Assembly: GCA_035455265.1 (NCBI GenBank)
Contig: DATIFK010000002.1
Coordinates: 3,677 to 67,676, forward strand
Direction: 5' to 3'
Length of the DNA stretch: 64,000 bases
Source: MGOM01 sp035455265
Lineage (GTDB): Bacteria; Chloroflexota; Anaerolineae; Anaerolineales; E44-bin32
Shown here: positions 7,958-16,981 of the stretch, piece after piece
Numbering within the stretch: position 1 is the stretch's first letter
How the letters are laid out: the number at the start of each line of letters is the position of its first letter
The notes under the pieces: model-generated
Seen by the model: only the letters and a program-made list of their open reading frames with translations
What the model was told of the DNA's origin: nothing
The model's database searches: none
Position numbers and translations under genes: made by a program

Positions 7958-9139
7958 ATGGACATCTTCGCCAAGTGTGGGGAGTTCACCGACGCCCGTC
8001 TGGCACAGGCGGCCGGGCTCTATCCGTACTTCCTGCCGCTCGAGGACACCGAAGGCACGGAGGTCGTCGTCGGCGGACGCCGTATCCTGATGATCGGTTC
8101 CAACAATTACCTGGGGCTGACCACCGATCCACGCGTGCGCCAGGCCTCGATCGACGCCGTGGCGCGCTACGGCACCTCGTGCACCGGCTCGCGCTTCCTC
8201 AACGGAACGCTCAAGCTGCACCAAGAGCTCGAGGCGCGCCTGGCGGCGTTCGTCTCCAAGCCGGCGGCGCTGGTCTTCAGCACCGGCTACCAGGTCAACC
8301 TGGGCACGATCTCCTGCCTCGTCGGCCGTGGCGACGTCGTCATTGCCGACAAGGACGACCACGCCTCGATCGTCGACGGCTGTATGCTCGCCCTGGGCGA
8401 GCTGCGCCGCTTCAACCACAACGACCTCGCTCAGCTCGAACGCATCCTGACCGGTCTGGACGAGAAGATCGGACGCCTGGTCGTGGTGGACGGCGTCTAC
8501 TCGATGGGCGGCGATCTGGCTCCCGTCCCGCAGCTGATCGAGATCTGCCGCGCCCACGGCGCCCGCCTGATGCTCGACGACGCCCACTCGCTCGGCGTGA
8601 TGGGCCACGGCCGTGGCACCGCCGCCCACTTCGGCGTGACCGACCAGGTCGACCTGATCATGGGCACCTTCAGCAAGTCGTTTGCCTCGCTCGGTGGTTT
8701 CATCGCCGGCGACGACGAGGTCGTTCATTACATCCAGCACCACGCCCGGTCCCTGATCTTCAGCGCCTCGATGCCGGCCTCCAACGTCGCCGCCGTGCTG
8801 GCCGCCGTCGACATCATGGAGAAGGAACCGGAACGGGTCGATCGCCTGTGGGAAGTCGCCGAGCGGATGCGATCCGGGTTGAAGGCCATGGGATTCAACA
8901 TGGGGCCCAGCGTCACGCCCATCATCCCCATCCGCACCGGCGATCAAGCGACCACCATTCTGGCCTGGAAGAAGTGCTTTGACGCGGGCCTGTACACCAA
9001 CGCCGTGCTGGCGCCGGCGGTGCCTCCGGATGAGTGCCTGCTGCGCACCTCCTACATGGCCACGCACACCGACGAGCAGATCGACCGGGCGCTCAACATC
9101 CTGGGGGAGGTCGGGCGAGAGCTGGGACTCATCAACTAG
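7958..9139 (+). CDS. Serine palmitoyltransferase-like PLP enzyme (AONS family)
   Basis: A 393-residue alpha-oxoamine synthase: a PLP enzyme that condenses an amino acid with an acyl-thioester and releases CO2. Visible landmarks are His135 in DDHAS (cofactor stacking), Asp208 and His210 in DDAHS, and the Schiff-base Lys240 in GTFSKSFASLGG. The N-terminus (DIFAKCGEFTDA, then LYPYFLPL and GSNNYLGLT) resembles bacterial serine palmitoyltransferases more than BioF or Kbl, so sphingoid-base synthesis is the favoured reading; glycine C-acetyltransferase or another acyl-condensing role is not excluded. The ATG at 7958 follows a GAGGA and starts at the family N-terminus. An epimerase follows and MarR diverges. 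Confidence 0.85.
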   Translation: MDIFAKCGEFTDARLAQAAGLYPYFLPLEDTEGTEVVVGGRRILMIGSNNYLGLTTDPRVRQASIDAVARYGTSCTGSRFLNGTLKLHQELEARLAAFVSKPAALVFSTGYQVNLGTISCLVGRGDVVIADKDDHASIVDGCMLALGELRRFNHNDLAQLERILTGLDEKIGRLVVVDGVYSMGGDLAPVPQLIEICRAHGARLMLDDAHSLGVMGHGRGTAAHFGVTDQVDLIMGTFSKSFASLGGFIAGDDEVVHYIQHHARSLIFSASMPASNVAAVLAAVDIMEKEPERVDRLWEVAERMRSGLKAMGFNMGPSVTPIIPIRTGDQATTILAWKKCFDAGLYTNAVLAPAVPPDECLLRTSYMATHTDEQIDRALNILGEVGRELGLIN

Positions 9140-9159
9140 GGGCCGGTGGTCATGCCCGG

Positions 9160-9282
9160 TTACCAGTCCCCAGTTTCCAGTTCCCAGCCTACAGGACCCG
9201 ACCGCAGGACCGTCACCGCGAAGCGGCAACTGGCTACTGACCATCCATTCTGATCACTGACCACCCACCACTGACCACTTCC
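9160..9282. repeat. CAGT and ACTGACCAC repeat cluster
   Basis: CCAGTTTCCAGTTCCCAG words are followed, after a spacer, by repeated ACTGACCAC words. It fills the gap between the SPT-like gene and the epimerase gene. Confidence 0.65.
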
Positions 9283-9291
9283 TAAGCGCAC

Positions 9292-10278
9292 ATGGCCCCA
9301 GCCGAAACCGTTCTCGTCACCGGTGCCACCGGCTTCGTCGGCTCGAGGTTGTGCCGTGCCCTCGCCGCCGAAGGCTGCCGGGTGCGAGCCCTGCGCCGGC
9401 CCACCTCGAATCTCTCCGCCCTCGAAGGACTGCGCCTCGAGCTCATCACCGGTGACATCCTCGATCCCGAGTCGCTCGCCCGCGCCGTTCGCGGCGTCGA
9501 TCTGGTCTTCCACGTCGCTGCCGAGTCGGCCTACTGGCGCCGTCCGGACGACGTCCTGCGATCGGCCGTGGCCGGGACGCGCTATATGCTCGAGGCGGCT
9601 CTCCAAGAGGGGGTGACCAAGGTCGTCCTCACCAGTTCCGTCGCCGCCATGGGCGTGCCACTGCACGGGGAACTGCTCACCGAGGGTCACACGTTCCGTC
9701 TCCCCCAGGCTTTCTTTCCCTACGGCTACGCCAAGTACCAGTCGGAATTGACAGCCCTTCGTTTATCGGAGGGTCGCCTCCACCTAGTCATCGTCAACCC
9801 GTCCATCGTTCTCGGTCCCGGCGATCTGTATCAGATCAGCGGCTCCCTCATCACCGAGACGGCACGCGGTCGGGCTTTCGTCTACAACGACGGCGGCGCC
9901 AACTACATCCACGTAGACGACGTTGCCGCCGGCCACATCGCCGCAGCCGCGCACGGCCGGCCCGGCGAGCGCCACATTCTCGGGGGCGAGAACCTGACGC
10001 ATCGCCAGGCGCTCAGATCCATCGCCCAGATGGTCGGTGTCCGACCGCCGTGGCTTCACCTGCCGGACGCTCTCGTCCCCGCCGCGGGCGCTCTGCTCGA
10101 TGTGGCCGGCCGGTTCGTCCGCCTGCCCATGAACGGCGCGCAGATGCGCATCAGCCGTCAGCGCCTGTTCTGTGACACGGCCAAGGCTCAAGCAGAGTTG
10201 GGCTTCACTTCCACGCGGACCTTCCGCCAGGCCGCGCAAGAGGCCTATGATTGGTACCGTTCCGCCGGCATGATTTAG
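9292..10278 (+). CDS. NAD-dependent epimerase/dehydratase family protein
   Basis: A 328-residue extended short-chain dehydrogenase. The dinucleotide-binding GATGFVG is at residues 11-17, the catalytic pair is Tyr144/Lys148 in YGYAK, and VTSS-type Ser lies near 115. It resembles dihydroflavonol-reductase/HpnA-like members. Placed just after the SPT-like enzyme, it could reduce or modify a lipid intermediate, as the epimerase-like CerR does in bacterial ceramide synthesis; that link is inference. It shares PYGYAKYQSE and the VLGPGDL block with the gene at 22482, so the two are paralogs. No strong ribosome-binding site is seen, and the ATG is the first of the frame. Confidence 0.85.
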   Translation: MAPAETVLVTGATGFVGSRLCRALAAEGCRVRALRRPTSNLSALEGLRLELITGDILDPESLARAVRGVDLVFHVAAESAYWRRPDDVLRSAVAGTRYMLEAALQEGVTKVVLTSSVAAMGVPLHGELLTEGHTFRLPQAFFPYGYAKYQSELTALRLSEGRLHLVIVNPSIVLGPGDLYQISGSLITETARGRAFVYNDGGANYIHVDDVAAGHIAAAAHGRPGERHILGGENLTHRQALRSIAQMVGVRPPWLHLPDALVPAAGALLDVAGRFVRLPMNGAQMRISRQRLFCDTAKAQAELGFTSTRTFRQAAQEAYDWYRSAGMI

Positions 10279-10281
10279 AAT
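10276..10281 (+). promoter_or_regulatory. -10 element before the four-paralog array
   Basis: A TAGAAT overlaps the epimerase stop codon, with predicted start near 10288. This argues against the ATG at 10280 as the start of the next gene, since it would lie inside the promoter. Confidence 0.45.
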
Positions 10282-10375
10282 GAGCATCCCGCGGGCCGGT
10301 GCTCGCGGGATTGTTCACGCAGAATCGGGCCGCGCCCGCATGCCGAGCGGGTTGCGACCCAGAGCGGGAGCCGGG

Positions 10376-11491
10376 GTGCCTAAGGGAAAGCGTCTTCCTC
10401 CATCCACGCCGGCTACGCCAGCCTTCGTCCCGCCCTATCCACCAAGCTGGATCGACCGGCTCATGAGGTGGGTCGAGCGCATCCCCGGCCCGTTTTGGGT
10501 GGCCTACCTTGTGGCGGCCGTTGTCCTCGACCTCGCGCTGACCGCCGCTCTCTGGTCGGCAGGCACGGACCGAGCTGGAATTGTTACCCGTCTTCCTCTG
10601 TTCCTCGGCTTTGAAATCCCTGCCACTCTTGCCCTTGCTCACTACCTCAACCGGTCGGCTGCCAAGGCGCTCGATGAGTTCCGCCCCGTCCTGATCGCGA
10701 CCGAGGCCGAATCCCTGACCTTTCGCTATCGACTGGTCACATTGCCACCCTCGGCGGCGCTCTGGTCAGGCATCGCCTTGCTCGTGGGCAATGTGATCAT
10801 CGGCATGATGGCACCCCTTCTGGCCGGACAGCCTTCGCTCACCGCCCTCCAGGGGTTCCTTCAGCCGTTCCTTGTGGACGCGTCCAGGTCTCCGCTACCC
10901 ATTGGGATCGACGTGGTTCTGCTGATCGTCTTCGCTTTGACCGTGGGAGCCGTGCTTTGGCACATCCTGCGCCAACTGGCCGTCATCAGCCTCATCTACA
11001 GCCGCCACACCAGGGTCAACCTCTTCAGGCTCGCCCCCCTGTATGCCCTCTCGCGCCAGACGGCTCGAACCTCCATCGGACTGGTGCTCCTTTTCTCGGC
11101 GGCCCCGCTCGTCGTCCCCGAGGTGATGCGCCAGATGGGAAACCTCGTCTCTTCCGCAATGGCCCTGCTCCTGGTGCTGGCTGTATTTATCGTGCCGTTG
11201 GTCGGCGTCCATCGGCTGCTGGATCGCGAGAAGGAGCGGCTGGTCAGCGAGAACGGGGTCATGATGGAGGCCGCCGTCGGCGAGTTGCACCGTCGCGTGA
11301 CCAGCGGCAAGCTGCAGGCGATGGACGACATGAACAAAGTCATGGCCAGCCTGGAGATCGAGCGGGCGGCCCTGGTGCGGGTGCCCACATGGCCGTGGGA
11401 TCCCGGGACATTGCGGACCGTGATGGCCGCCCTGTTCCTGCCCATCCTCATCTGGCTGATCCAGTACGGATTGCAGAGGTTTCTGGGATGA
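10376..11491 (+). CDS. Tandem paralog membrane protein 1, unknown function
   Basis: I do not recognise this family. The 371-residue product (from GTG 10376) has a Pro-rich cytoplasmic N-terminus with FVPPYPPSWIDRL and about six or seven membrane helices. A conserved loop carries FRPVL...FRYRLVTLP, and another carries ILRQLAVISLIYSRHTRVNLF. A charged helical stretch (GVHRLLDREKERL through MDDMNKVMASLEIERAAL) follows, then VPTWPWDPGTLR and a last helix. The GTG is chosen because it has GGGAG five bases upstream and gives an N-terminus like the paralogs; ATGs at 10280 and 10340 are alternatives. Its stop overlaps the next paralog by ATGA. Confidence 0.72.
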   Translation: MPKGKRLPPSTPATPAFVPPYPPSWIDRLMRWVERIPGPFWVAYLVAAVVLDLALTAALWSAGTDRAGIVTRLPLFLGFEIPATLALAHYLNRSAAKALDEFRPVLIATEAESLTFRYRLVTLPPSAALWSGIALLVGNVIIGMMAPLLAGQPSLTALQGFLQPFLVDASRSPLPIGIDVVLLIVFALTVGAVLWHILRQLAVISLIYSRHTRVNLFRLAPLYALSRQTARTSIGLVLLFSAAPLVVPEVMRQMGNLVSSAMALLLVLAVFIVPLVGVHRLLDREKERLVSENGVMMEAAVGELHRRVTSGKLQAMDDMNKVMASLEIERAALVRVPTWPWDPGTLRTVMAALFLPILIWLIQYGLQRFLG

Positions 11492-12657
11492 CATCCCGAA
11501 GATCTGCGCCTCCACCTCCTGCACGCAAGCTCGCTCCGACCGCCAGATCGCGGAACCTGTCTGAGCAGGCGTTCGTTCCTCCCTACCGACCCTCTTGGGT
11601 CGACCGATTCACCGACTGGGTCGATCGCCTGCCCGGGCCGGCGTGGCTTCCCTATGTCGTCCTGGCCCTGGCCGGCGCAGGCTTCTTCGTCGGCGTAGAA
11701 ACGATCGCTGGCGATTATCGGCCGGGAGCCTACCTGACGCTGCACCTCTGGCTGGGGGCGGATGCCGCTTATCTTCTCGGCATGCTGCATCTGCTCGATC
11801 ACGCCGCCGCCGACGCGCTGGAGGCGTTCCGCCCGGTCCTGATTCTCAACCGTTCGCCCGGCCAAGGTGCCTCGTCCGCCGGTTCGACCTTCGAAGAGAT
11901 TCGCTATCGATTGACCACCCTTCCAGCCGGTCTCACCTGGGTGGCGGCGTTGCTCGGTGCGGTGCTCGGCCTGGGATTCCCGCTCGCCTTCATCCACCCG
12001 GGAGCTCCGGCCTTCTCTCTGGCGGGATCGATGGCCACCTTAGGCGTTTCAACTGTTCCGGCCGCCTCCGCCGCGATCCTCGCCCAATTCGTTGCGACGC
12101 AGGCCATCGCCGGAATCCTCGTCTACCATTCGATCCACCAGCTGCGAACGATCCACCTGATCTATCGGGATCACTCCGGCGTCAACCTGTATCGGCTGCA
12201 GCCCTTGTATGCCTTTTCCGTGCCGTCGGCCCTCACCGCCGGCGGATGGGTGCTCTACAGCAGTCTTTGGTTCATCGCCGCGCCCAGCCTGCTGCATGAG
12301 TCCGGCAGTCTGGCGATGGCGGCCTTCTTTGTCCTGGTGGCTGGCGCGGCGTTCACCTGGCCCCTGTTGGGGATCCATCGGCGACTGCAGGTGGAGAAGA
12401 AGGCTCAGCTGGCTGAGAGCAACCAGCGATTCGAGGCGGCCGTGATCGAGCTCCGCCACCGGTTCGACCGGCAACGGTTGACCCGGATGGACGATCTGCA
12501 CAAGGCCATGGCGAGCCTCGACCTCGAGCAGACGGCCCTGCGCCGCATCCCGACCTGGCCGTGGGAGACTGGAACGCTGAGAGGGGTTATCGCCGCGTTG
12601 GTACTGCCGATCGTCATCTGGCTTCTCCAATTCGGCCTGGGAAGGCTGCTCGGATGA
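11488..12657 (+). CDS. Tandem paralog membrane protein 2, unknown function
   Basis: A 389-residue paralog of the preceding gene, coupled to it by an ATGA overlap. It keeps every block: FVPPYRPSWVDRF, FRPVL then EEIRYRLTTLP, IHQLRTIHLIYRDHSGVNLYRLQPLYAFS, GIHRRLQVEKKAQLAE, and LTRMDDLHKAMASLDLEQTALRRIPTWPWETGTLR before a final hydrophobic helix. The loop before RYRLTTLP holds a short insertion (GQGASSAGSTF) absent from the other copies. No enzyme motif is visible. The constant cytoplasmic charged region before the last helix looks like the functional core. Confidence 0.75.
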   Translation: MTSRRSAPPPPARKLAPTARSRNLSEQAFVPPYRPSWVDRFTDWVDRLPGPAWLPYVVLALAGAGFFVGVETIAGDYRPGAYLTLHLWLGADAAYLLGMLHLLDHAAADALEAFRPVLILNRSPGQGASSAGSTFEEIRYRLTTLPAGLTWVAALLGAVLGLGFPLAFIHPGAPAFSLAGSMATLGVSTVPAASAAILAQFVATQAIAGILVYHSIHQLRTIHLIYRDHSGVNLYRLQPLYAFSVPSALTAGGWVLYSSLWFIAAPSLLHESGSLAMAAFFVLVAGAAFTWPLLGIHRRLQVEKKAQLAESNQRFEAAVIELRHRFDRQRLTRMDDLHKAMASLDLEQTALRRIPTWPWETGTLRGVIAALVLPIVIWLLQFGLGRLLG

Positions 12658-12679
12658 GGTTGCCGTGATCTGCGACAAG

Positions 12680-12770
12680 GTCAGTCCTCAGTCGTCAGTC
12701 GCCGAGTTCAGCTGCCGCTGGCGCTAGACGGCAGGATCCTCGACGGCGGACTGAGCTCTGAGGACCTGAG
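12680..12770. repeat. CAGT-type imperfect palindrome between paralogs 2 and 3
   Basis: GTCAGTCCTCAGTCGTCAGT on the left is mirrored by GACTGAGCTCTGAGGACC on the right. It splits the four-gene array into two overlapping pairs. Confidence 0.6.
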
Positions 12771-12775
12771 GACGT

Positions 12776-13879
12776 ATGAAACGGGCTTCGCGACGTGCCG
12801 CTCCAGCTCCCTTCGTCCCGCCCTACCCACCGTCCTGGTTCGATCGGCTCAGAGCGCGTTTGGACCGGGCCCGCGTCTCTCCCTATGTAGTGTATGCGCT
12901 CGTCGCTCTCGTCCTCTTCGTTCTACTGACGCTGGTCCAGTGGCGCGAAGGCGCGTACCCGGTGGGGGAAGTCAGGGCCTTCCACATCTTGTTTGCCGCT
13001 TGGCTTCCCTTCATGTTGGCTCTCATGCACTACCTGGACCATGTGGCCGACCGCGCCTTCGAGAAGTTCCGACCGTCTTTGTCGGCCACGCCCGACGAGA
13101 GCCTTTCGTTGCGCTACCGCCTGACGACGCTCCCGGCCGCGCCGGCCGCGCGCCTCGCCGGTGGTCTGGTGCTGGTGAACACTCTTCTGGTCCTGGTGGA
13201 CAAGGGGTTTCTCCGGCCGGCGGCCGGAGCGAACGTGTTCGACCTCGGCCTGCAGCTCTTGCAGATCGCCCCGACACCTCTGTCCATCGCTGTGGTCGGC
13301 GCCCTCCTGCTTGGCGTTTGGTGGATCTCCGGAACCTTTCTGTATCACACGTTCCATCAGCTGCGTGTGATCAGCCGCATCTACGCCCGGCACACGCTGA
13401 TTCGGCTCCTGCACCTCGGGCCGCTCTATAGCTTCTCCCGGGTCACACAGCAGACGACCATCGGAATCCTTGCCTTCTTCTACATGTTCAGCCTCAGCGC
13501 CACCGGGTTCCGAAGTCAGCCCGGATTCCTCATCGCCGGCGGCATTCTCTTCGCCGCCGTCGCCGCCATTACCTTCGCCAGCCCACTGGTCGGGATCCAT
13601 GACCTGCTGGTCTCGGAGAAGGATCGTCTGCTCGAGGCGAACACCCGTCGCCTGGAGGCCGGCATCGCAGACCTCCACCAGCAAATGGATCGGCGCGACC
13701 TGAGCGGCATGGACGACTTGAGCAAGGCCCTGGCCAGCCTGGATCTCGAACGGACTGTGTTGTCCCGCATCCCGACCTGGCCCTGGGAGCCGGGCACGCT
13801 GCGCGGTCTGGTGGCAGCGCTGCTCATCCCGGTCCTCATCTGGGCCATCCAGCTCGGCGCGGGACGACTGCTGCCATGA
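12776..13879 (+). CDS. Tandem paralog membrane protein 3, unknown function
   Basis: A 367-residue member of the four-paralog array, opening the second overlapping pair. Conserved blocks are FVPPYPPSWFDRL, EKFRPSL...LRYRLTTLP, FHQLRVISRIYARHTLIRLLHLGPLYSFS, GIHDLLVSEKDRLLEANTRR and MDDLSKALASLDLERTVLSRIPTWPWEPGTLR. A GAGG four bases before the ATG gives a plausible ribosome-binding site. Paralogs 3 and 4 share QWREGAY in the first extramembrane loop, so they are probably each other's nearest relatives. Its stop overlaps paralog 4 by ATGA. Confidence 0.75.
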   Translation: MKRASRRAAPAPFVPPYPPSWFDRLRARLDRARVSPYVVYALVALVLFVLLTLVQWREGAYPVGEVRAFHILFAAWLPFMLALMHYLDHVADRAFEKFRPSLSATPDESLSLRYRLTTLPAAPAARLAGGLVLVNTLLVLVDKGFLRPAAGANVFDLGLQLLQIAPTPLSIAVVGALLLGVWWISGTFLYHTFHQLRVISRIYARHTLIRLLHLGPLYSFSRVTQQTTIGILAFFYMFSLSATGFRSQPGFLIAGGILFAAVAAITFASPLVGIHDLLVSEKDRLLEANTRRLEAGIADLHQQMDRRDLSGMDDLSKALASLDLERTVLSRIPTWPWEPGTLRGLVAALLIPVLIWAIQLGAGRLLP

Positions 13880-14949
13880 GCAAGCGCGCCGCCGCGGCCT
13901 CCCGGGAACCCGGGCCGCCTGCCTTCGCACCTCCCTACCCGCCGAGCCTTGTCGACCGACTCATCGCGTGGCTCGACCGCCAGCCGGTGCCTGTCTGGCT
14001 GATTCTGCTGGCAGCCGCCGCCGTGGTGTTGGCGATCCTGACCGCCGTCCAATGGCGCGAGGGAGCGTATGCCGTCGGCACGTTCAATCCGCTCCATGCC
14101 ATGGCCAGCGCCTACGTCCCATTCCTCGTCTGGCTCATCCGCTACCTCGATCGATCCGCCGCGAGCGCCCTGCAGGAATTCAGGCCCGCGCTCATGAGCG
14201 AATCCGAGGCGATGCCTTTGCGATACCGGCTCACGACGCTTCCGCGAACCGCAACGCTCTTCGTCGGCGGAGCCACGGCTTTGGCGATCGGCCTGATGGC
14301 GTGGCTGTTCTCTGCAGATTTGCGGTTGCTCGAGGTGGCTCCGACACTCTTGTCGGAGGCCGTGTTCGGCGCCGTCCTGATCGCCACCTGGTGGGCGACG
14401 GGGGTATTCGTTTACCACACGGTCCGTCAACTCGTGCTGATCCACGAGATTTACACTCGCCGCACACGCATCGACGTCTTTCAACTGACCCCGCTCTATG
14501 CCTTCTCGCACCACACGCGCCGGACGGCCGTCGCGATCCTGCTCTTTGTGTATCTGGATTTCCTGATCGCCGACCCGACGCTCCGCTACCATCCGTTGAA
14601 CCTCGGCGTCGGCGCGACGCTGGCCCTGCTCGCCGTGGTCGCCTTTGTCGGACCGCTGGGAGGAGTCCACCGCCTGCTGGCGGCCGAGAAGACGCGGCTC
14701 GTGGACGACAACGCCCGCCGCCTCGAAGCCGGGTTCCGCGAATTGCAGAAACGAATGGACAGCCTGCGGCTTGCGGGTGCCGACGATCTGAACAAGACGC
14801 TCAGCAGCCTCGAGATCGAGCGAACGGCGCTGCTCCGCATTCCGACCTGGCCCTGGGAGCCTGGGACGATTCGCGGATTGGCGGCGGCTTTGCTCCTGCC
14901 GATCCTCATCTGGCTGATCCAGTTCGCTTTGGGTCGGTGGCTGGGATAA
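13876..14949 (+). CDS. Tandem paralog membrane protein 4, unknown function
   Basis: A 357-residue paralog with FAPPYPPSLVDRL, EFRPAL...LRYRLTTLP, VRQLVLIHEIYTRRTRIDVFQLTPLYAFS, GVHRLLAAEKTRLVDDNARR and DDLNKTLSSLEIERTALLRIPTWPWEPGTIR, then a C-terminal hydrophobic helix. Membrane segments lie at about residues 38-62, 75-95, 133-152, 165-195, 222-240 and 252-270, plus the C-terminal helix. The fixed spacing from the charged helix to the last membrane segment in all four copies suggests a rigid cytoplasmic element. Possibilities include a transporter subunit or a signalling scaffold; none can be preferred. Confidence 0.75.
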   Translation: MSKRAAAASREPGPPAFAPPYPPSLVDRLIAWLDRQPVPVWLILLAAAAVVLAILTAVQWREGAYAVGTFNPLHAMASAYVPFLVWLIRYLDRSAASALQEFRPALMSESEAMPLRYRLTTLPRTATLFVGGATALAIGLMAWLFSADLRLLEVAPTLLSEAVFGAVLIATWWATGVFVYHTVRQLVLIHEIYTRRTRIDVFQLTPLYAFSHHTRRTAVAILLFVYLDFLIADPTLRYHPLNLGVGATLALLAVVAFVGPLGGVHRLLAAEKTRLVDDNARRLEAGFRELQKRMDSLRLAGADDLNKTLSSLEIERTALLRIPTWPWEPGTIRGLAAALLLPILIWLIQFALGRWLG

Positions 14950-15056
14950 GTCCGCGGTCAGGGGCCGGCGATCCGTCAGGCATCCGCCTGACCACCGAGA
15001 GACAACGCCTCGGCCCTCTCCCTTCGTACAGGTAACGCCCCCCGCAGCCGCCGTGG

Positions 15057-15062
15057 TAGGAT
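15057..15062 (+). promoter_or_regulatory. -10 element of the ABC exporter gene (leaderless type)
   Basis: TAGGAT with six bases to the GTG at 15069. Confidence 0.5.
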
Positions 15063-15068
15063 GGCCGC

Positions 15069-16916
15069 GTGAAACCCCCCTGGGCTCGCCTGGCCGAGTG
15101 GTGGCCGTCGACGCGTGAGAAGATACGCGACGCGGCGATCAACGTCGTCCGCGCCTTTCAACTGGTGTGGCACTCGCACCCTCCGTCGGCCGCGCTGATG
15201 GCCGTCTGGACCTTGATCGGCGCGGCCTTGCCCGCCGGGCAGGCCTGGATCGGCAAGCTGATCGTCGACGCTGTGGTGGCCGCCATCCAGACTCACGTCG
15301 AGGCGATGGCCGGCCTGCGATCCGTGGCGCCCTTGCTGGCCGCCGAATTCGTTCTGCTCGTCGGGCAGGCGGGCATCAGCCAGGCGCGCAGCCTGACCGA
15401 GCACGTGCTCCATTCACGCCTCAACCTCAGCATCAACACACGCATCATCCGCAAGGCGCTTGAACTCGACCTGACGCACTTCGAGAACGCCGAGTACTAC
15501 GACAAGCTTCAGAACGCCCGTCGCGAAGCCGACTGGCGCGGCCTGCAGATCGTCAACGGCGGCTTCTACCTGATTCAGAACGCCCTGACTCTGCTGTCCT
15601 TCGCCGCTCTGCTGATGCGTTTCAGCCCACTGCTGGCCGTGATCCTGTTCGTCGCCACGCTGCCGGCCTTCGTGGCGCAAAGCAGCTACGCCGATCTTAC
15701 GTTTCGGGTCATCTCCTGGCGCGCTCCGGAAGCCCGCAAGCTCTCTTACCTCGAATACCTCCTGACCGACTACGACTCGGTCAAGGAAGTCAAGCTCTTC
15801 GGTCTGGGCGAACCGCTGCTGGGGCGCTACGCCGATCTGTTCTGGAAGTTCCTGCTCGAGGATCAGAGCATCGCCCAGCGCCGCAGCCTGGCCTCCTTCG
15901 GCTGGGGCCTGCTCGCCACGCTGACCTACTACGGCTCCTACGCGTGGATCGTGGTCCGGGCCGTCGGCGGGGCGATCACGCTGGGCGACATGACCCTCTA
16001 CCTGGGGATCTTCCGCAGCAGCCAGCAGACCTTCGAGTCGATCTTCTTCGGGCTGAGCGAGCTCTACGAGAACGGCCTGTTCATGAGCAACCTGTTCGCC
16101 TTCCTGGAGCTGGCGCCGCAGCTCCCCGTCTCCGCTGATCCGGTTCGCCGCCTGCCGGCGAGGCGCACCGGTATCGAGTTCCAGGATGTGGCATTCCGCT
16201 ACACCGGACACGACGACTACGCCGTGCGCGACATCAACCTGGTTGTCCATCCGGGTGAGAAGATCGCGCTGGTCGGGCCCAACGGCGCCGGCAAGACGAC
16301 CCTCATCAAGCTGCTCACGCGCCTGTACGATCCGACGCGCGGCCGCATCCTGTTCGACGGGATCGATCTGCGCGACTACGATCCCGACTTGCTGCGCCGC
16401 CGCATCGGGGTGATCTTCCAGGACTACGTCCGCTATCACCTGACGGCGGCGGAGAACGTCGGCTTCGGCCAGATCGAAGCCCTGGGCGACCGGCCGCGCA
16501 TCGAAACGGCGGCGGCCAAGAGCGGCGCCCACGACGTGATCACCGGCCTGCCCGAAGGCTACGAGACCACCCTCGGCCGATGGTTCTCCCGCGGCCGGGA
16601 CCTCTCCGGCGGCGAGTGGCAGAAGATAGCCCTGGGCCGAGCCTTCATGCGCGAGTGCGACATCCTGGTGCTGGACGAGCCGACCGCCGCACTCGACGCC
16701 GAGAACGAGCTGCTGGTCTTCCAGCGCTTCAAGCAGCTCACCGAGGACAAGATGGCTGTGCTCATCAGCCACCGCTTCTCCACGGTGCGCATGGCCGACC
16801 GTATCTACGTCCTCGACCAGGGGCGGATCATCGAGCAGGGCACCCACGACGACCTGCTGGCGCGCGGCGGCCGCTATGCGAGGTTGTTCACGCTCCAGGC
16901 GGAGTCGTATCGATAA
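15069..16916 (+). CDS. ABC exporter, fused membrane and ATPase domains
   Basis: A 615-residue half-transporter expected to work as a dimer. Residues ~35-340 form the membrane domain. The nucleotide-binding domain has Walker A GPNGAGKTT (403-411), a Q-loop in IFQDYVRYHLTAAENV, signature LSGGEWQ (512-518), Walker B ILVLDEP with Asp536/Glu537, and H-loop His568 in ISHR. The substrate is unknown; the family includes lipid, peptide and drug exporters. The GTG start lies six bases after a TAGGAT box and no ribosome-binding site is visible, which fits leaderless translation. No partner half-transporter is adjacent. Confidence 0.92.
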   Translation: MKPPWARLAEWWPSTREKIRDAAINVVRAFQLVWHSHPPSAALMAVWTLIGAALPAGQAWIGKLIVDAVVAAIQTHVEAMAGLRSVAPLLAAEFVLLVGQAGISQARSLTEHVLHSRLNLSINTRIIRKALELDLTHFENAEYYDKLQNARREADWRGLQIVNGGFYLIQNALTLLSFAALLMRFSPLLAVILFVATLPAFVAQSSYADLTFRVISWRAPEARKLSYLEYLLTDYDSVKEVKLFGLGEPLLGRYADLFWKFLLEDQSIAQRRSLASFGWGLLATLTYYGSYAWIVVRAVGGAITLGDMTLYLGIFRSSQQTFESIFFGLSELYENGLFMSNLFAFLELAPQLPVSADPVRRLPARRTGIEFQDVAFRYTGHDDYAVRDINLVVHPGEKIALVGPNGAGKTTLIKLLTRLYDPTRGRILFDGIDLRDYDPDLLRRRIGVIFQDYVRYHLTAAENVGFGQIEALGDRPRIETAAAKSGAHDVITGLPEGYETTLGRWFSRGRDLSGGEWQKIALGRAFMRECDILVLDEPTAALDAENELLVFQRFKQLTEDKMAVLISHRFSTVRMADRIYVLDQGRIIEQGTHDDLLARGGRYARLFTLQAESYR

Positions 16917-16981
16917 AGCCAGCGATCAGTGGTCGCTGGCTCGTGGTCAGCAGGCCGCGGGGGCGCCGTCCCCAGGAATCC

